Of a stretch of 64,000 nucleotides of DNA, positions 16,649 to 25,709 are shown piece by piece; the first letter of the stretch is position 1; the number at the start of each line of letters is the position of its first letter. The notes beneath the pieces are model-generated. The model did no database searches, had not been told where the DNA came from, and saw nothing but the letters and a program-made list of their open reading frames with translations. The stretch covers positions 1 through 64,000 of the forward strand of contig JANNSU010000042.1 of NCBI GenBank assembly GCA_031394355.1, given 5' to 3'. This stretch comes from JAEUMY01 sp031394355. GTDB lineage: Bacteria > Pseudomonadota > Gammaproteobacteria > Burkholderiales > Usitatibacteraceae. The position numbers and the translations under genes are program-made.

Positions 16649-16677
16649 TTGACGAGCCCGGCTCATCCCGATATAGT
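16649..16677 (+). promoter_or_regulatory. Sigma-70 promoter of the gcv operon
   Basis: TTGACG at 16649-16654 and TATAGT at 16672-16677 with a 17-base spacer. A start near 16684 would place transcription just before the first riboswitch aptamer. Confidence 0.75.
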
Positions 16678-16687
16678 CGCCGCCACT

Positions 16688-16899
16688 GATCGGGAGAGCG
16701 TCAAAACGAATATCGAAGCGAATATTCGCAATGACCGCCGAAGGGGCTCAAAACTCTCAGGCAAAAGGACCGACAGACGGATGGGGATTCCGTCCGAACT
16801 CTGGAGAGCGGCCATGTTGTGGATGGCCCACCGAAGGGGCTAGCGGCGTTGCCGGATGGTGATCCGGGGGGCTGTAATCTCTCAGGTACAAAGGACAGA
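16688..16899 (+). promoter_or_regulatory. Tandem glycine riboswitch
   Basis: Two aptamers in series. Aptamer 1 has GGGAGAG, CCGAAGGGGC and ACTCTCAGGCAAAAGGAC. Aptamer 2 repeats the scheme with TGGAGAGCGG, CCGAAGGGGC and TCTCTCAGGTACAAAGGAC. This is the conserved core that binds glycine, upstream of gcvT-gcvH-gcvP where such switches usually turn the operon on when glycine is abundant. A terminator follows at once, so control is probably at the level of transcription. Oddly, the peripheral arm of aptamer 1 holds a full copy of the palindrome (16718-16729) next to a degenerate CGAATATCG. Confidence 0.95.
16718..16729. repeat. GCGAATATTCGC palindrome, copy 10 (inside riboswitch aptamer 1)
   Basis: Exact copy in the arm between GGGAGAGCG and GACCGCCGAAGG of aptamer 1, where it would fold as its own stem in the RNA. 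Confidence 0.9.
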
Positions 16900-16943
16900 G
16901 GGGCAAGGAAGGCAGCGATGCCTTCCTTGCCCCTTTTTCTTTT
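16900..16943 (+). terminator. Riboswitch-controlled intrinsic terminator
   Basis: A perfect 15-bp stem (16900-16914 with 16919-16933), loop GCGA, then TTTTTCTTTT. It directly follows aptamer 2 and precedes gcvT by 18 bases, the expected expression platform. Confidence 0.95.
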
Positions 16944-16961
16944 CAACGCTCCGGAGTTCTC

Positions 16962-18062
16962 TTGTCTTCCACCGCACCCCTGAAGTCCACGCCGCTCAAC
17001 GCCGCCCATCGTGCCGCAGGTGCCCGCATGGTGGATTTCGGCGGCTGGGATATGCCCGTCAACTATGGCTCACAGATCGAAGAGCATCACGCGGTGCGGG
17101 CTGACGCGGGCATGTTCGATGTCTCGCACATGCAGGTGGTCGATTTCAGAGGGCCGCGTGTGCGCGAGTTCCTCACCCGAGCGCTGGCCAACAATGTTGC
17201 AAAGCTCCAGGTCCCGGGCAAGGCGCTGTATTCGTGCCTGCTCAACGAAGACGGCGGCGTGATCGACGATCTCATCGTCTACTTCTTCGCCGAGGATTTT
17301 TTCCGGCTGGTGGTGAATGCGGGCACGGCGGACAAGGACGTGGCTTGGTTCAACCGTATCAACGCGGATTGGGGAATGGGGGTCGAGATCACGCCGCGGA
17401 AGGAATTCGGGATGATCGCCGTGCAAGGCCCCATGGCGCGGGAAAAGGTCTGGGCGGTGATGGCGAATATTCGCCATGACACCGAGCACATGAAGCCCTT
17501 CAACGGCTACCTCGCCAATGAGGCCATGGTGGCCCGCACCGGCTATACGGGCGAGGACGGATTCGAGATTGTCGTGCCGGCCACCAGCGTCGAGGCATTG
17601 TGGAACCAGCTCGTTGCAGCGGGCGTTCGCCCCTGCGGGCTTGGCGCACGCGACACGCTGCGTCTGGAAGCAGGCATGAACCTTTACGGCCAGGACATGG
17701 ATGAGAACGTCAGCCCGCTCGATGCAGGGCTCGCATGGACCGTTGACATGGAAAGCCCGCGGGAGTTTGTAGGCAAGGTTGCCCTGCAGCAGCGCGGCCA
17801 GACCTGGCAGTTCGTCGGCTTGATCCTGCAGGAGAAGGGCGGCGTGCTGCGTGCGCATCAGGACGTCATCACGGCGAACGGCAAGGGCGAGATCACCAGC
17901 GGCACGTTCTCGCCGTCCATGCAGCAGTCCATCGCCCTGGCGCGAGTGCCCCTTGGCGCCGTGCCGGGAGACATCGTCCATGTCGTGATTCGCGACAAGC
18001 AGCTCGCAGCGAAGGTGGTGAAGCTTCCCTTCGTGCGCAACGGCAAGATTTTGGTCAATTAA
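16962..18062 (+). CDS. gcvT: Glycine cleavage system T protein (aminomethyltransferase)
   Basis: A 366-residue tetrahydrofolate-dependent enzyme that takes the methylamine group from lipoyl-H protein and releases ammonia and methylene-THF. The N-terminus STPLNAAHRAAGARMVDFGGWDMPV and the folate-site region GMFDVSHMQ are typical, as is TGYTGEDGFEI in the middle. The TTG start at 16962 lies six bases after CCGGAG and gives the expected N-terminus. It is the first gene of the riboswitch-controlled gcvT-gcvH-gcvP operon. Confidence 0.96.
   Translation: MSSTAPLKSTPLNAAHRAAGARMVDFGGWDMPVNYGSQIEEHHAVRADAGMFDVSHMQVVDFRGPRVREFLTRALANNVAKLQVPGKALYSCLLNEDGGVIDDLIVYFFAEDFFRLVVNAGTADKDVAWFNRINADWGMGVEITPRKEFGMIAVQGPMAREKVWAVMANIRHDTEHMKPFNGYLANEAMVARTGYTGEDGFEIVVPATSVEALWNQLVAAGVRPCGLGARDTLRLEAGMNLYGQDMDENVSPLDAGLAWTVDMESPREFVGKVALQQRGQTWQFVGLILQEKGGVLRAHQDVITANGKGEITSGTFSPSMQQSIALARVPLGAVPGDIVHVVIRDKQLAAKVVKLPFVRNGKILVN
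17463..17474. repeat. GCGAATATTCGC palindrome, copy 11
   Basis: Exact copy in gcvT, read as ANIR. Confidence 0.9.
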
Positions 18063-18077
18063 TCCAGGGAGAAAGAC

Positions 18078-18455
18078 ATGAACGCACCGGACAACCTCAA
18101 GTACACCGCCACCCACGAATGGGTGAGGACCGAAGCCGATGGCACCGTGAGCATCGGCATCACCGACCATGCGCAGGAGGCGCTGGGCGACATCGTGTTT
18201 CTGGATCTGCCAAAGGTCGGCACGAAGGGCACGGCCGGTGAATTCATCGCCGTGGTCGAGTCTGTCAAGGCAGCCTCCGACATTTATTTCCCGATCTCGG
18301 GTCAGGTGGTGGGCGTGAACGAATCACTCTCCACTGCGCCGGAGCAGGTCAACACAGATGCCTTCGCTGCCTGGATGTTCAAAATCAAGCCGGACAGTGC
18401 GGACGAAGTGGCGAAGCTGATGTCGGCAGCGGATTACACCGCGTCGGCGGGTTGA
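18078..18455 (+). CDS. gcvH: Glycine cleavage system H protein
   Basis: A 125-residue lipoyl carrier that shuttles the methylamine intermediate between P, T and L proteins. The lipoylated lysine lies in VVESVKAASDIYFPISG. The N-terminus has the family's YTATHEWV. The ATG at 18078 is preceded by AGGGAGA. It begins 15 bases after gcvT and is followed by the second REPIN. Confidence 0.97.
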   Translation: MNAPDNLKYTATHEWVRTEADGTVSIGITDHAQEALGDIVFLDLPKVGTKGTAGEFIAVVESVKAASDIYFPISGQVVGVNESLSTAPEQVNTDAFAAWMFKIKPDSADEVAKLMSAADYTASAG

Positions 18456-18460
18456 TTGAA

Positions 18461-18552
18461 TCCCCCCTTTGCAAAAGGGGGGCAGGGGGGATTTCTCAGC
18501 CTCACGCATCACTGCAAATCCCCCTCAATCCCCCTTTGCCAAAGGGGGAAGT
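18461..18552. repeat. REPIN-like inverted G-tract repeat, copy 2
   Basis: The left unit TCCCCCCTTTGCAAAAGG and its extension run to 18494; the inverted partner (AAATCCCCCTCAA, then CCCCCTTTGCCAAAGGGGG) spans about 18516-18552, with a 21-base unrelated spacer. Same ends and orientation as copy 1 at 13285-13374. It sits inside the operon between gcvH and gcvP and may influence mRNA stability or relative expression. Confidence 0.75.
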
Positions 18553-18558
18553 GCCATG

Positions 18559-18570
18559 GCGAATATTCGC
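18559..18570. repeat. GCGAATATTCGC palindrome, copy 12
   Basis: Exact copy seven bases beyond the REPIN, in the gcvP leader. If translation began at the ATG at 18556 it would read MANIR. Confidence 0.9.
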
Positions 18571-18630
18571 AGTCGTTCGAACCACAAGACATTCATTCTT
18601 CACCCATCACCAGATTCTCCTGAGGTCCCC

Positions 18631-21543
18631 ATGCCCGACACCGTGAACTCCACTCAATCCACCCGCGTCTCGCTTGTGGAGCTTGAACAAACCGATGCCT
18701 TCGTTGCCCGTCACATCGGCCCGAACGATGCGGACCAGGCGATGATGCTGCACACGTTGGGCTATGCCTCACGTGCTGAACTCATCGAGACGCTGGTCCC
18801 TGCGAATATTCGCAGGGCAGATGCAATCCCGCTGCCGGGCAGCATGACCGAGGCTGATGCGCTCGCGGCGCTGAAGCGGATGGCGCAGAAGAATCAGGTG
18901 CTGAAGAGCTTCATCGGCCAGGGCTACTACAACACGCACACACCGGGCGTCATCCTGCGCAACATCCTCGAGAATCCGGCCTGGTACACCGCCTACACGC
19001 CCTATCAGCCCGAAATTTCGCAGGGTCGGCTGGAAGCGCTGATCAATTTCCTGACCATGATCTGCGATCTGTCGGGGATGTCCATCGCCAACGCGTCCAT
19101 GCTGGACGAAGGCACAGCCGCAGCCGAGGCCATGACGTTGTGCCTTCGCAGCACCAAGTCCAAGAGCACTGCCTTCTATGTCGCGGATGACGTGTTCCCG
19201 CAGACACTGGATGTGGTGCGCACCCGCGCCGCGCCATTGGGCATCACCGTGCAGGTGGGGCCGGCCGCCGATGCGGGCAATGGTGATTACTTTGCGGTGC
19301 TGCTGCAGTATCCGGGTGCAGAGGGTCACGTGGCGGATCACACCGGGGTCGCTGCTCACGTTCACGCGAAGGGCGGATTGGTCATCGCTGCTGCAGATCT
19401 GCTGGCGCTCACCTTGTTGAAGTCGCCGGGAGAGTGGGGCGCCGATGTGGTGGTGGGCAATTCGCAGCGCTTCGGCGTGCCGCTCGGGTTCGGTGGCCCG
19501 CACGCGGGCTTCATGGCGACCAGGGACGAATTGAAGCGGAGCCTCCCCGGCCGTCTGGTTGGTGTCACGGTGGATGCACAGGGCAACAAGGCATATCGCC
19601 TCGCGCTGCAGACGCGCGAGCAGCACATTCGCCGCGAGAAGGCGACGTCCAACATTTGCACCGCACAGGTGCTGCTGGCTGTCATCGCCAGCATGTACGC
19701 GGTGTATCACGGCCCGGCCGGGCTGAAGCGTATTGCGCAACGCACGCACCGCCTGACCACGGTCCTGGCGGCCGGCCTGCGGGAACTCGGCTTCAAGTTG
19801 ACGAACGACCACTGGTTTGACACCGTGACTGTCGTGACCGGTGCCCACTCCTCGGTCTTTCTGGCGGCCGCCCGCAAGGCCGGCATCAATTTGCGTAGCG
19901 TGGAAGCCGACCTGATCGGTATTTCGCTGGATGAAACGGCGACCTCTGTCGACGTGCAGACCCTCTGGCGAATATTCGCCAAGGAAGGCACCCGACTGCC
20001 CGACTTCGATGCATTGGAGTCCAGTGCGCCGGATTGTTTTCCGGCCTCACTGACCCGGACCTCCCCCTTCCTCACCCACCCGGTGTTCAACTCGCACCAT
20101 TCGGAAACCCAGATGCTGCGCTACCTCCGGAAGCTCGCGGACAAGGACATCGCGCTCGACCGCGCCATGATTCCTTTGGGCTCCTGCACCATGAAGCTCA
20201 ACGCCACCAGCGAGATGATCCCGGTCACCTGGCCCGAGTTCGGTGCCATGCACCCCTTCGCGCCCGCTGACCAGACCGAGGGCTACCAGGAGCTCATCAC
20301 GACGCTCGAAAAGATGTTGTGCGCCGCAACCGGGTACGCCGCCGTGTCGCTGCAGCCCAACGCCGGATCGCAGGGGGAATATGCGGGCCTGCTCGTCATT
20401 CAGGCCTATCACCAGAGCCGCGGTGAGGGCCACCGCAATGTGTGCCTCATCCCCAGCTCTGCGCACGGCACCAATCCGGCGTCGGCACAGATGGTCAACA
20501 TGCAGGTCGTGGTCGTGGCCTGTGACGAACAGGGCAACGTCGATCTTGCCGACCTCAGGGCCAAGGCCACGCAGCATTCGAAGAACCTGGCGGCGATCAT
20601 GGTGACGTACCCGTCAACACATGGCGTGTTCGAGGCCGGCATCACCGAGATCTGCGACATCGTGCATGAGCATGGCGGGCAGGTGTACATCGATGGCGCG
20701 AACATGAACGCCATGGTGGGCTTGTGCGCACCCGGCCAGTTTGGCGGCGACGTGTCCCACCTGAATTTACACAAGACGTTCTGCATTCCGCACGGTGGCG
20801 GCGGCCCCGGCGTGGGACCGGTGGCCGTGGGTGCGCATCTCGCGCCGTTCCTGCCTCGAACCGCTCCTTATCTATCCACGCGCGAAGGCGATGGCAGGCA
20901 GATCGGGCCTGTGTCCGCGGCACCGTTCGGCTCGGCCTCCATCCTGCCCATCTCCTGGATGTACATCGCCATGATGGGCGGCAAGGGGCTCACCGATGCC
21001 ACGGAGGTCGCCATTCTCAATGCCAATTACATCGCCAAGCGGCTGGGACCGCATTACCCAGTGCTTTACAGCGGTCAGGATGGATTGATCGCACACGAGT
21101 GCATCCTCGATCTGCGTCCCATCAAGGAGCGCTCTGGCATCACCGTGGATGATGTGGCGAAGCGTCTGATCGACTACGGCTTCCATGCACCGACGATGTC
21201 GTTCCCGGTGGCGGGCACGCTCATGATCGAGCCGACCGAAAGTGAGTCCAGGTACGAGCTCGACCGCTTCATCGACGCCATGATCGCGATCCGCGAGGAA
21301 ATCCGCGCGGTGGAAGAGGGCCGCATGGATCGCGAGGACAACCCGCTGAAGCACGCGCCGCACACGGCAGCCGTCGTGACGGCGGACAAGTGGGAGCGCA
21401 AGTATTCGCGCGAGTTGGCCGCCTATCCGGTGGCGTCGCTGCGCGAGACGAAGTACTGGGTGCCGGTTGGGCGAGCGGACAACGTGTATGGCGATCGCAA
21501 CCTGTTCTGTTCGTGCATTCCGATGGAGGCTTTTGCAGAATAG
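18631..21543 (+). CDS. gcvP: Glycine dehydrogenase (decarboxylating), P protein
   Basis: A 970-residue PLP enzyme that decarboxylates glycine and loads the aminomethyl group onto GcvH. It is the fused single-chain form: an N-terminal half starting DAFVARHIGPNDADQAMML and a C-terminal half with the PLP lysine in NLHKTFCIPHGGGGPG. The ATG at 18631 is chosen because GAGG lies five bases upstream and the protein then starts just before the conserved N-terminus; an ATG at 18556 would add 25 residues written by the palindrome and leader. Two palindrome copies lie in the gene (ANIR and RIFA). Confidence 0.95.
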   Translation: MPDTVNSTQSTRVSLVELEQTDAFVARHIGPNDADQAMMLHTLGYASRAELIETLVPANIRRADAIPLPGSMTEADALAALKRMAQKNQVLKSFIGQGYYNTHTPGVILRNILENPAWYTAYTPYQPEISQGRLEALINFLTMICDLSGMSIANASMLDEGTAAAEAMTLCLRSTKSKSTAFYVADDVFPQTLDVVRTRAAPLGITVQVGPAADAGNGDYFAVLLQYPGAEGHVADHTGVAAHVHAKGGLVIAAADLLALTLLKSPGEWGADVVVGNSQRFGVPLGFGGPHAGFMATRDELKRSLPGRLVGVTVDAQGNKAYRLALQTREQHIRREKATSNICTAQVLLAVIASMYAVYHGPAGLKRIAQRTHRLTTVLAAGLRELGFKLTNDHWFDTVTVVTGAHSSVFLAAARKAGINLRSVEADLIGISLDETATSVDVQTLWRIFAKEGTRLPDFDALESSAPDCFPASLTRTSPFLTHPVFNSHHSETQMLRYLRKLADKDIALDRAMIPLGSCTMKLNATSEMIPVTWPEFGAMHPFAPADQTEGYQELITTLEKMLCAATGYAAVSLQPNAGSQGEYAGLLVIQAYHQSRGEGHRNVCLIPSSAHGTNPASAQMVNMQVVVVACDEQGNVDLADLRAKATQHSKNLAAIMVTYPSTHGVFEAGITEICDIVHEHGGQVYIDGANMNAMVGLCAPGQFGGDVSHLNLHKTFCIPHGGGGPGVGPVAVGAHLAPFLPRTAPYLSTREGDGRQIGPVSAAPFGSASILPISWMYIAMMGGKGLTDATEVAILNANYIAKRLGPHYPVLYSGQDGLIAHECILDLRPIKERSGITVDDVAKRLIDYGFHAPTMSFPVAGTLMIEPTESESRYELDRFIDAMIAIREEIRAVEEGRMDREDNPLKHAPHTAAVVTADKWERKYSRELAAYPVASLRETKYWVPVGRADNVYGDRNLFCSCIPMEAFAE
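18802..18813. repeat. GCGAATATTCGC palindrome, copy 13
   Basis: Exact copy with T/A flanks in gcvP, read as ANIR. Confidence 0.9.
19968..19979. repeat. GCGAATATTCGC palindrome, copy 14
   Basis: Exact copy in gcvP, read as RIFA. Confidence 0.9.
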
Positions 21544-21770
21544 TGGGGTGCTGTCACAACTCGCTTGTCACGGATGCGTCGTTTTCGGCCTTCTTGGCGT
21601 CGACAGGACGTACGAGACTCGGCCAAACGGCGCATCTGGCCTGGTCAACGTGATGTCTGAAACGAGAACTGCCGAACGGCGCACCGTTGCCAACGTTTTA
21701 CCTTGCTAGAATCGGGGTCGTGCAATTTTGCCCAAGCGGTTCCAGACAACGACCTAGCGCCTGATCCGCC

Positions 21771-22331
21771 ATGACCCAAATTCCCGTATCACCCCAGCAT
21801 GGCTCGACGTCTTCGGATGCGGACCGGCTCATACGCGGCCTCATTCCAGAAAAGACTGCCGAATCCCGGCGCATGCGCTATCGCTATATCGAGACACGAT
21901 TCGCCCAGTTCGCCGATCCGGTGAGCGCGCTGCAAAACCCCGAGCAGGCCATGGCATGGGCTCGCCAGCTTCTGGATGACAGCCAGTATCGACCTGCCAT
22001 TGAGTTGCTGGAGCTTTCCATCGAAGAGGCCCCGCGCCACAAGCAGGTGTACCTGTTCCTCATGGAAGTCCTGTTTCTCGAAGGGGATGCCCTGCGCTTC
22101 ATGCGTGTGCTGGAGCGGTTCCAGCGGCATTTCAACGACGATGCAGCAGATTCTGTCCTGCGAGTGATGGCACGCGAGTTGGCACCCGGCGACCCTGCCT
22201 GGCACGCTGCGACGGGGCCACTTGATTTGCAGGGCTGGAGCCTTCCGCCCGCCGCCAAGCGCAATCGGGCCGCCCAGCAGAAGCTGCATGATGCGCTGGT
22301 GCAGGCCATGACTTACCACCTTTCGCGCTAG
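21771..22331 (+). CDS. Hypothetical helical-repeat protein
   Basis: A 186-residue protein. Its middle (MAWARQLLDDSQYRPAIELLELSIEEAPRHKQVYLFLMEVLFLEGD) looks like tetratricopeptide-type helices and recalls the C-terminal domain of FimV-like proteins. There is no signal peptide. It is followed after 14 bases by the PilZ-like gene, so a shared role in motility or surface behaviour is plausible but unproved. Confidence 0.55.
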   Translation: MTQIPVSPQHGSTSSDADRLIRGLIPEKTAESRRMRYRYIETRFAQFADPVSALQNPEQAMAWARQLLDDSQYRPAIELLELSIEEAPRHKQVYLFLMEVLFLEGDALRFMRVLERFQRHFNDDAADSVLRVMARELAPGDPAWHAATGPLDLQGWSLPPAAKRNRAAQQKLHDALVQAMTYHLSR

Positions 22332-22345
22332 CCCCTTTCAGCTTC

Positions 22346-23911
22346 ATGCCACCGTCTGAATCCACCGAGACCATGTCCCGCTCCCACGGCGTGACCAGGG
22401 CGCATGATGCGCTCACGGTGCGCTTTCGCGGTCTGGAGGCTGAGCTTGCGGGTCAGATAGGCGATGCGCCTGCCGCCGTCGTGGCCAAGGCACTTGCGGA
22501 TTTCGAAGCCTTCACGCGGAAGGACAGGGAGAAATTGCTGGTCGGTGGCCTGGTGCAAACGCAGGACGACAGGACACTGTGCGAGTGGGTGTCGGAACGT
22601 TACGACCAGCTGGCAAGTATTGCGGGAAAGACAGTGCCAAAACGAGCACAGGCTGATGCAAACGTCCAGATTTCGCCAGCGCCCTATGCGGTGGCCTTGC
22701 TCGCCGAAGGGCATGCCGGCAAGTGGCGCCGCATTGCCGGTCGCACCGACCACGAGGGCGCACGCGCGCGCCTGCACAAGCTCTTCCGCCGGGCCATCAA
22801 GTGCGGAGCCGAGACCACGGTCTGGACAGCCGCTGTCGACCTCGCCTTCGTGGAAACCCATGTTGAAGCGCTGTATGTTCGCGCACTGCTCATCGAACGC
22901 TTTGCCGGTGGCAATCTCACGCCACGCCGGCTTGAGATTCTCGACAGCTGGCTGCTCGCCTGGATGGATGCGTTCTGGCTGACTCGCGAGCCCGACGCCG
23001 ATGTGCCGTCCCTTTGCGTCGACGCCCACAATCCCGCAGGCAGCTTGATCCGATATGAGCCCAATGTGCGCGCCGATTTCTTCTTGTCCATGAATCCGTT
23101 GCAACGCTGCCTGGATCGAGCGGTGCGGGCCTTCCATGACGGGGTCATGTTTCCGGGCTGGGGCATTGGTCAATCGTTCCGCATCGACGAGCATGTGGCA
23201 GTCATTCACTTTCTTGAACGCGAGTTTGAACAGGTAGGCCGCAAGGGTTCGGCCAAGAGCAAGCGTTTTGCCATGGGGCAGAGCCCTGCTGTACGGCTGT
23301 TTGCCGGCTTCAATGATGTGTACAGCCAGGCGCTGGAGACGCAAACCGTGCAGACGCGTGCAAGCGCCAACAGTGCCCCGATGATGCGCAATGTTCAAGA
23401 TGGCCTGCGCGCAGGTTTGAGTGACACCGGGCGGCACGCGGTCCTCAACACGGCGCGCCAGCCCATCACCTTGTTGGACATCAGCGAAACCGGGATCGGG
23501 CTGGAGTTGGTGAAGGAAGACGCGGCATTGGTGGAGATTGATGAGCTGGTGGCGCTCCAGATCGGTGGCAGCCGAGTGTCTGTACTGGGCGTGGTTGTGC
23601 GGAAGACCGCCGGCAGCAGCCGAACTGGCGTGGGGGTGGGCATTCGCATTCTGTGCAAGGTGCCACTGCGCGTCACGCTTGAAGAAGTGAGCGAGCGTAT
23701 CCAGCGAACGGCCACCAAGGCGATCTTCGTACCCGGTATCAAGGCAGACGGCGGTGACGACTCGATGATTGTGCCGGATGCGGGCTACCAGACTGGCCAG
23801 CTCCTCACCTGCATCATTGCCAATGACATCTTCAATTTGAAAATGGGCCACGTCCGCCATCAGGGCCGGGGGTGGAAGCAAGTCAGTATCGAGACGTTGG
23901 CAGCGCGTTGA
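22346..23911 (+). CDS. Large protein with a C-terminal PilZ-like domain
   Basis: A 521-residue protein, mostly helical in its first 350 residues. The C-terminal segment (about 365-470) with VLNTARQPITLLDISETGIGLEL and TGVGVGIRILCK resembles a PilZ beta-barrel, the c-di-GMP-binding fold; the classical RxxxR is not obvious, but D/NxSxxG is present as DISETG. It may sense c-di-GMP or be a degenerate receptor. The start may be the ATG at 22346 or at 22373. A c-di-GMP enzyme is encoded at 37389, not next to it. Confidence 0.5.
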   Translation: MPPSESTETMSRSHGVTRAHDALTVRFRGLEAELAGQIGDAPAAVVAKALADFEAFTRKDREKLLVGGLVQTQDDRTLCEWVSERYDQLASIAGKTVPKRAQADANVQISPAPYAVALLAEGHAGKWRRIAGRTDHEGARARLHKLFRRAIKCGAETTVWTAAVDLAFVETHVEALYVRALLIERFAGGNLTPRRLEILDSWLLAWMDAFWLTREPDADVPSLCVDAHNPAGSLIRYEPNVRADFFLSMNPLQRCLDRAVRAFHDGVMFPGWGIGQSFRIDEHVAVIHFLEREFEQVGRKGSAKSKRFAMGQSPAVRLFAGFNDVYSQALETQTVQTRASANSAPMMRNVQDGLRAGLSDTGRHAVLNTARQPITLLDISETGIGLELVKEDAALVEIDELVALQIGGSRVSVLGVVVRKTAGSSRTGVGVGIRILCKVPLRVTLEEVSERIQRTATKAIFVPGIKADGGDDSMIVPDAGYQTGQLLTCIIANDIFNLKMGHVRHQGRGWKQVSIETLAAR

Positions 23912-24020
23912 GCCCTGGCTGTTCCCATGCAGCAGAAGTGTTGCGGCCCGACTGTTCCTGGCGCGCGCGGATAGCCTTTCGCCAACCGATTAGAATCGGC
24001 AATGACCAAAGGAGACTTCC

Positions 24021-25616
24021 ATGGATCGCCGGACCTTTCTCAAGATTTCAGCAGCTGTGTCGTCCGCGTCTGCAGCCGGTGCGGTTGCTGCTCCCGCCGC
24101 CAGCAAGGGTGGCCTCACCGTAGTCGAGGCCAGCGTGGCTGACCTGCAGAAGGCCATGGCGGGCGGCAAGCTCACGTCGAAGGCGCTGACCCAGGCCTAT
24201 CTGGCGCGCATCAAAGCCATTGACAAGTCCGGGCCGCGCATCAACGCGGTCATCGAGATCAATCCCGATGCCATCGCGATAGCAACGCGCATGGACAAGG
24301 AGCGCAGGGCGGGCAAGGTGCGCGGACCGCTGCACGGCATGCCCGTATTGTTGAAGGACAACATCGCGACTGCGGACAAGATGCAAACCACGGCCGGATC
24401 ATTGGCGCTGTTGGGGGCGCAGGCAGCGAAAGACGCACACATCGTCACGCGGCTTCGCGACGCCGGTGCCGTTATTTTAGGCAAGACCAACCTTTCGGAG
24501 TGGGCGAATATTCGCAGTACGCGTTCCACGTCCGGGTGGAGTGCGCGCGGTGGACTTACGAAAAATCCCTATGCGCTGGATCGCAACACATCCGGTTCCA
24601 GCTCGGGTTCTGGCGCAGCGGTGGCGGCCAGTCTTGCAGCGCTGACTGTCGGCACTGAGACCGACGGTTCCATCATTTCGCCGTCCTCGATCAACGGCAT
24701 CGTCGGCTTCAAGCCCACGCTGGGTCTGGTGAGCCGCAGCGGCATCATTCCCATCGCGCATTCGCAGGACACGGCAGGGCCGATGACGCGCACCGTGGCC
24801 GACGCGGCTGCGTTGCTGACCGTATTGGCCGGGACAGATGTCTCGGATGCTGCGACCAAAGAGGCATCGGACAAGTCTGTCGACTACACCAAGGTGTTGA
24901 ACAAGGACGCGTTGAAAGGCGCACGAATTGGCGTTGTGCGCTCTCAGTTCGGCGGCCGCAATGATCTCGTGTCCGCAGAGATCGAGAAGGCGCTGGAAGT
25001 CCTGAAAGCTCAGGGTGCCACGCTGGTGGATCTGAAAGAAATGCCCGGCGCGGGCAAGTTCGGTGCGACCGAATACCAGGTGCTGCTCTATGAACTGAAG
25101 GCGGATATGGCCGCTTATATCGCGGAGTACGCGCCGAAGGCCAAGGTAAAGACGCTTGCCGACATCATCGCCTTCAACGAAGCCAACAAGAAGAAGGAAA
25201 TGCCCTGGTTCGGCCAGGAGCACTTCATCCTCGCCGAGGCCAAGGGCGACCTCACCAGCAAGGAATATCTCGACGCGCTGGCGAACAATCACAAGTTCAG
25301 CCGCGAGGAGGGCATCGACAAGGCGCTCAAGGACAACAACCTCGATGCGCTCGTGGCCCCCAGCGGCTCGCCCGCGTGGCTCACGGATTTCATACGCGGT
25401 GACAACAGCGGCGGTGGGTTCAGCTCACCCGCAGCGGTGGCGGGCTATCCGCATGTCACGGTGCCGGCGGGATTCGTTCACGGACTGCCCTGCGGCATCT
25501 CGTTTGTGGGGACAGCTTGGAGTGATGCCAAGCTGCTCGGCTATGCCTATGCGTTTGAGCAGGCGAGCAAGGCACGGAAGGCGCCAAGGTACTTGACCAG
25601 AGTATCCATGAGTTGA
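24021..25616 (+). CDS. Tat-exported amidase-signature family protein
   Basis: A 531-residue amidase. The N-terminus MDRRTFLKISAAVSS is a twin-arginine signal ending near AVAAPAA, so the enzyme is exported folded. The Ser-cisSer-Lys catalytic triad is visible as the lysine of PVLLKDNIA and the serines in TSGSSSGSGAAVAA and TDGSIISPSS. It hydrolyses amide bonds of an unknown substrate; a peptide-amidase or aryl-amidase role is possible. The gene is preceded by AAGGAG. It ends at the left edge of the accessory island. One palindrome is read as ANIR. Confidence 0.88.
   Translation: MDRRTFLKISAAVSSASAAGAVAAPAASKGGLTVVEASVADLQKAMAGGKLTSKALTQAYLARIKAIDKSGPRINAVIEINPDAIAIATRMDKERRAGKVRGPLHGMPVLLKDNIATADKMQTTAGSLALLGAQAAKDAHIVTRLRDAGAVILGKTNLSEWANIRSTRSTSGWSARGGLTKNPYALDRNTSGSSSGSGAAVAASLAALTVGTETDGSIISPSSINGIVGFKPTLGLVSRSGIIPIAHSQDTAGPMTRTVADAAALLTVLAGTDVSDAATKEASDKSVDYTKVLNKDALKGARIGVVRSQFGGRNDLVSAEIEKALEVLKAQGATLVDLKEMPGAGKFGATEYQVLLYELKADMAAYIAEYAPKAKVKTLADIIAFNEANKKKEMPWFGQEHFILAEAKGDLTSKEYLDALANNHKFSREEGIDKALKDNNLDALVAPSGSPAWLTDFIRGDNSGGGFSSPAAVAGYPHVTVPAGFVHGLPCGISFVGTAWSDAKLLGYAYAFEQASKARKAPRYLTRVSMS
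24504..24515. repeat. GCGAATATTCGC palindrome, copy 15
   Basis: Exact copy in the amidase gene, read as ANIR. It is the last copy before an 8.6-kb gap that contains the accessory island. Confidence 0.9.
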
Positions 25617-25709
25617 GGGCGCTCACGCTTTTTGCCACTAGGCTTTTGTGTAAGCCGGAATTCTGGGCTAGTTGGTGTATATATGAAGGCCATCACTTAT
25701 AGTGGCTAG

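Noticed and set aside
13234..18552. CRISPR array made of the G-tract repeats
   Set aside because: Only two composite elements, with inverted halves and no regular spacer series; the REPIN pattern fits.
22328..23881. 517-codon open frame opposite the PilZ-like gene
   Set aside because: The sense frame is slightly longer, has coherent helical/barrel segments and follows its neighbour by 14 bases; the antisense frame has no recognisable motif.
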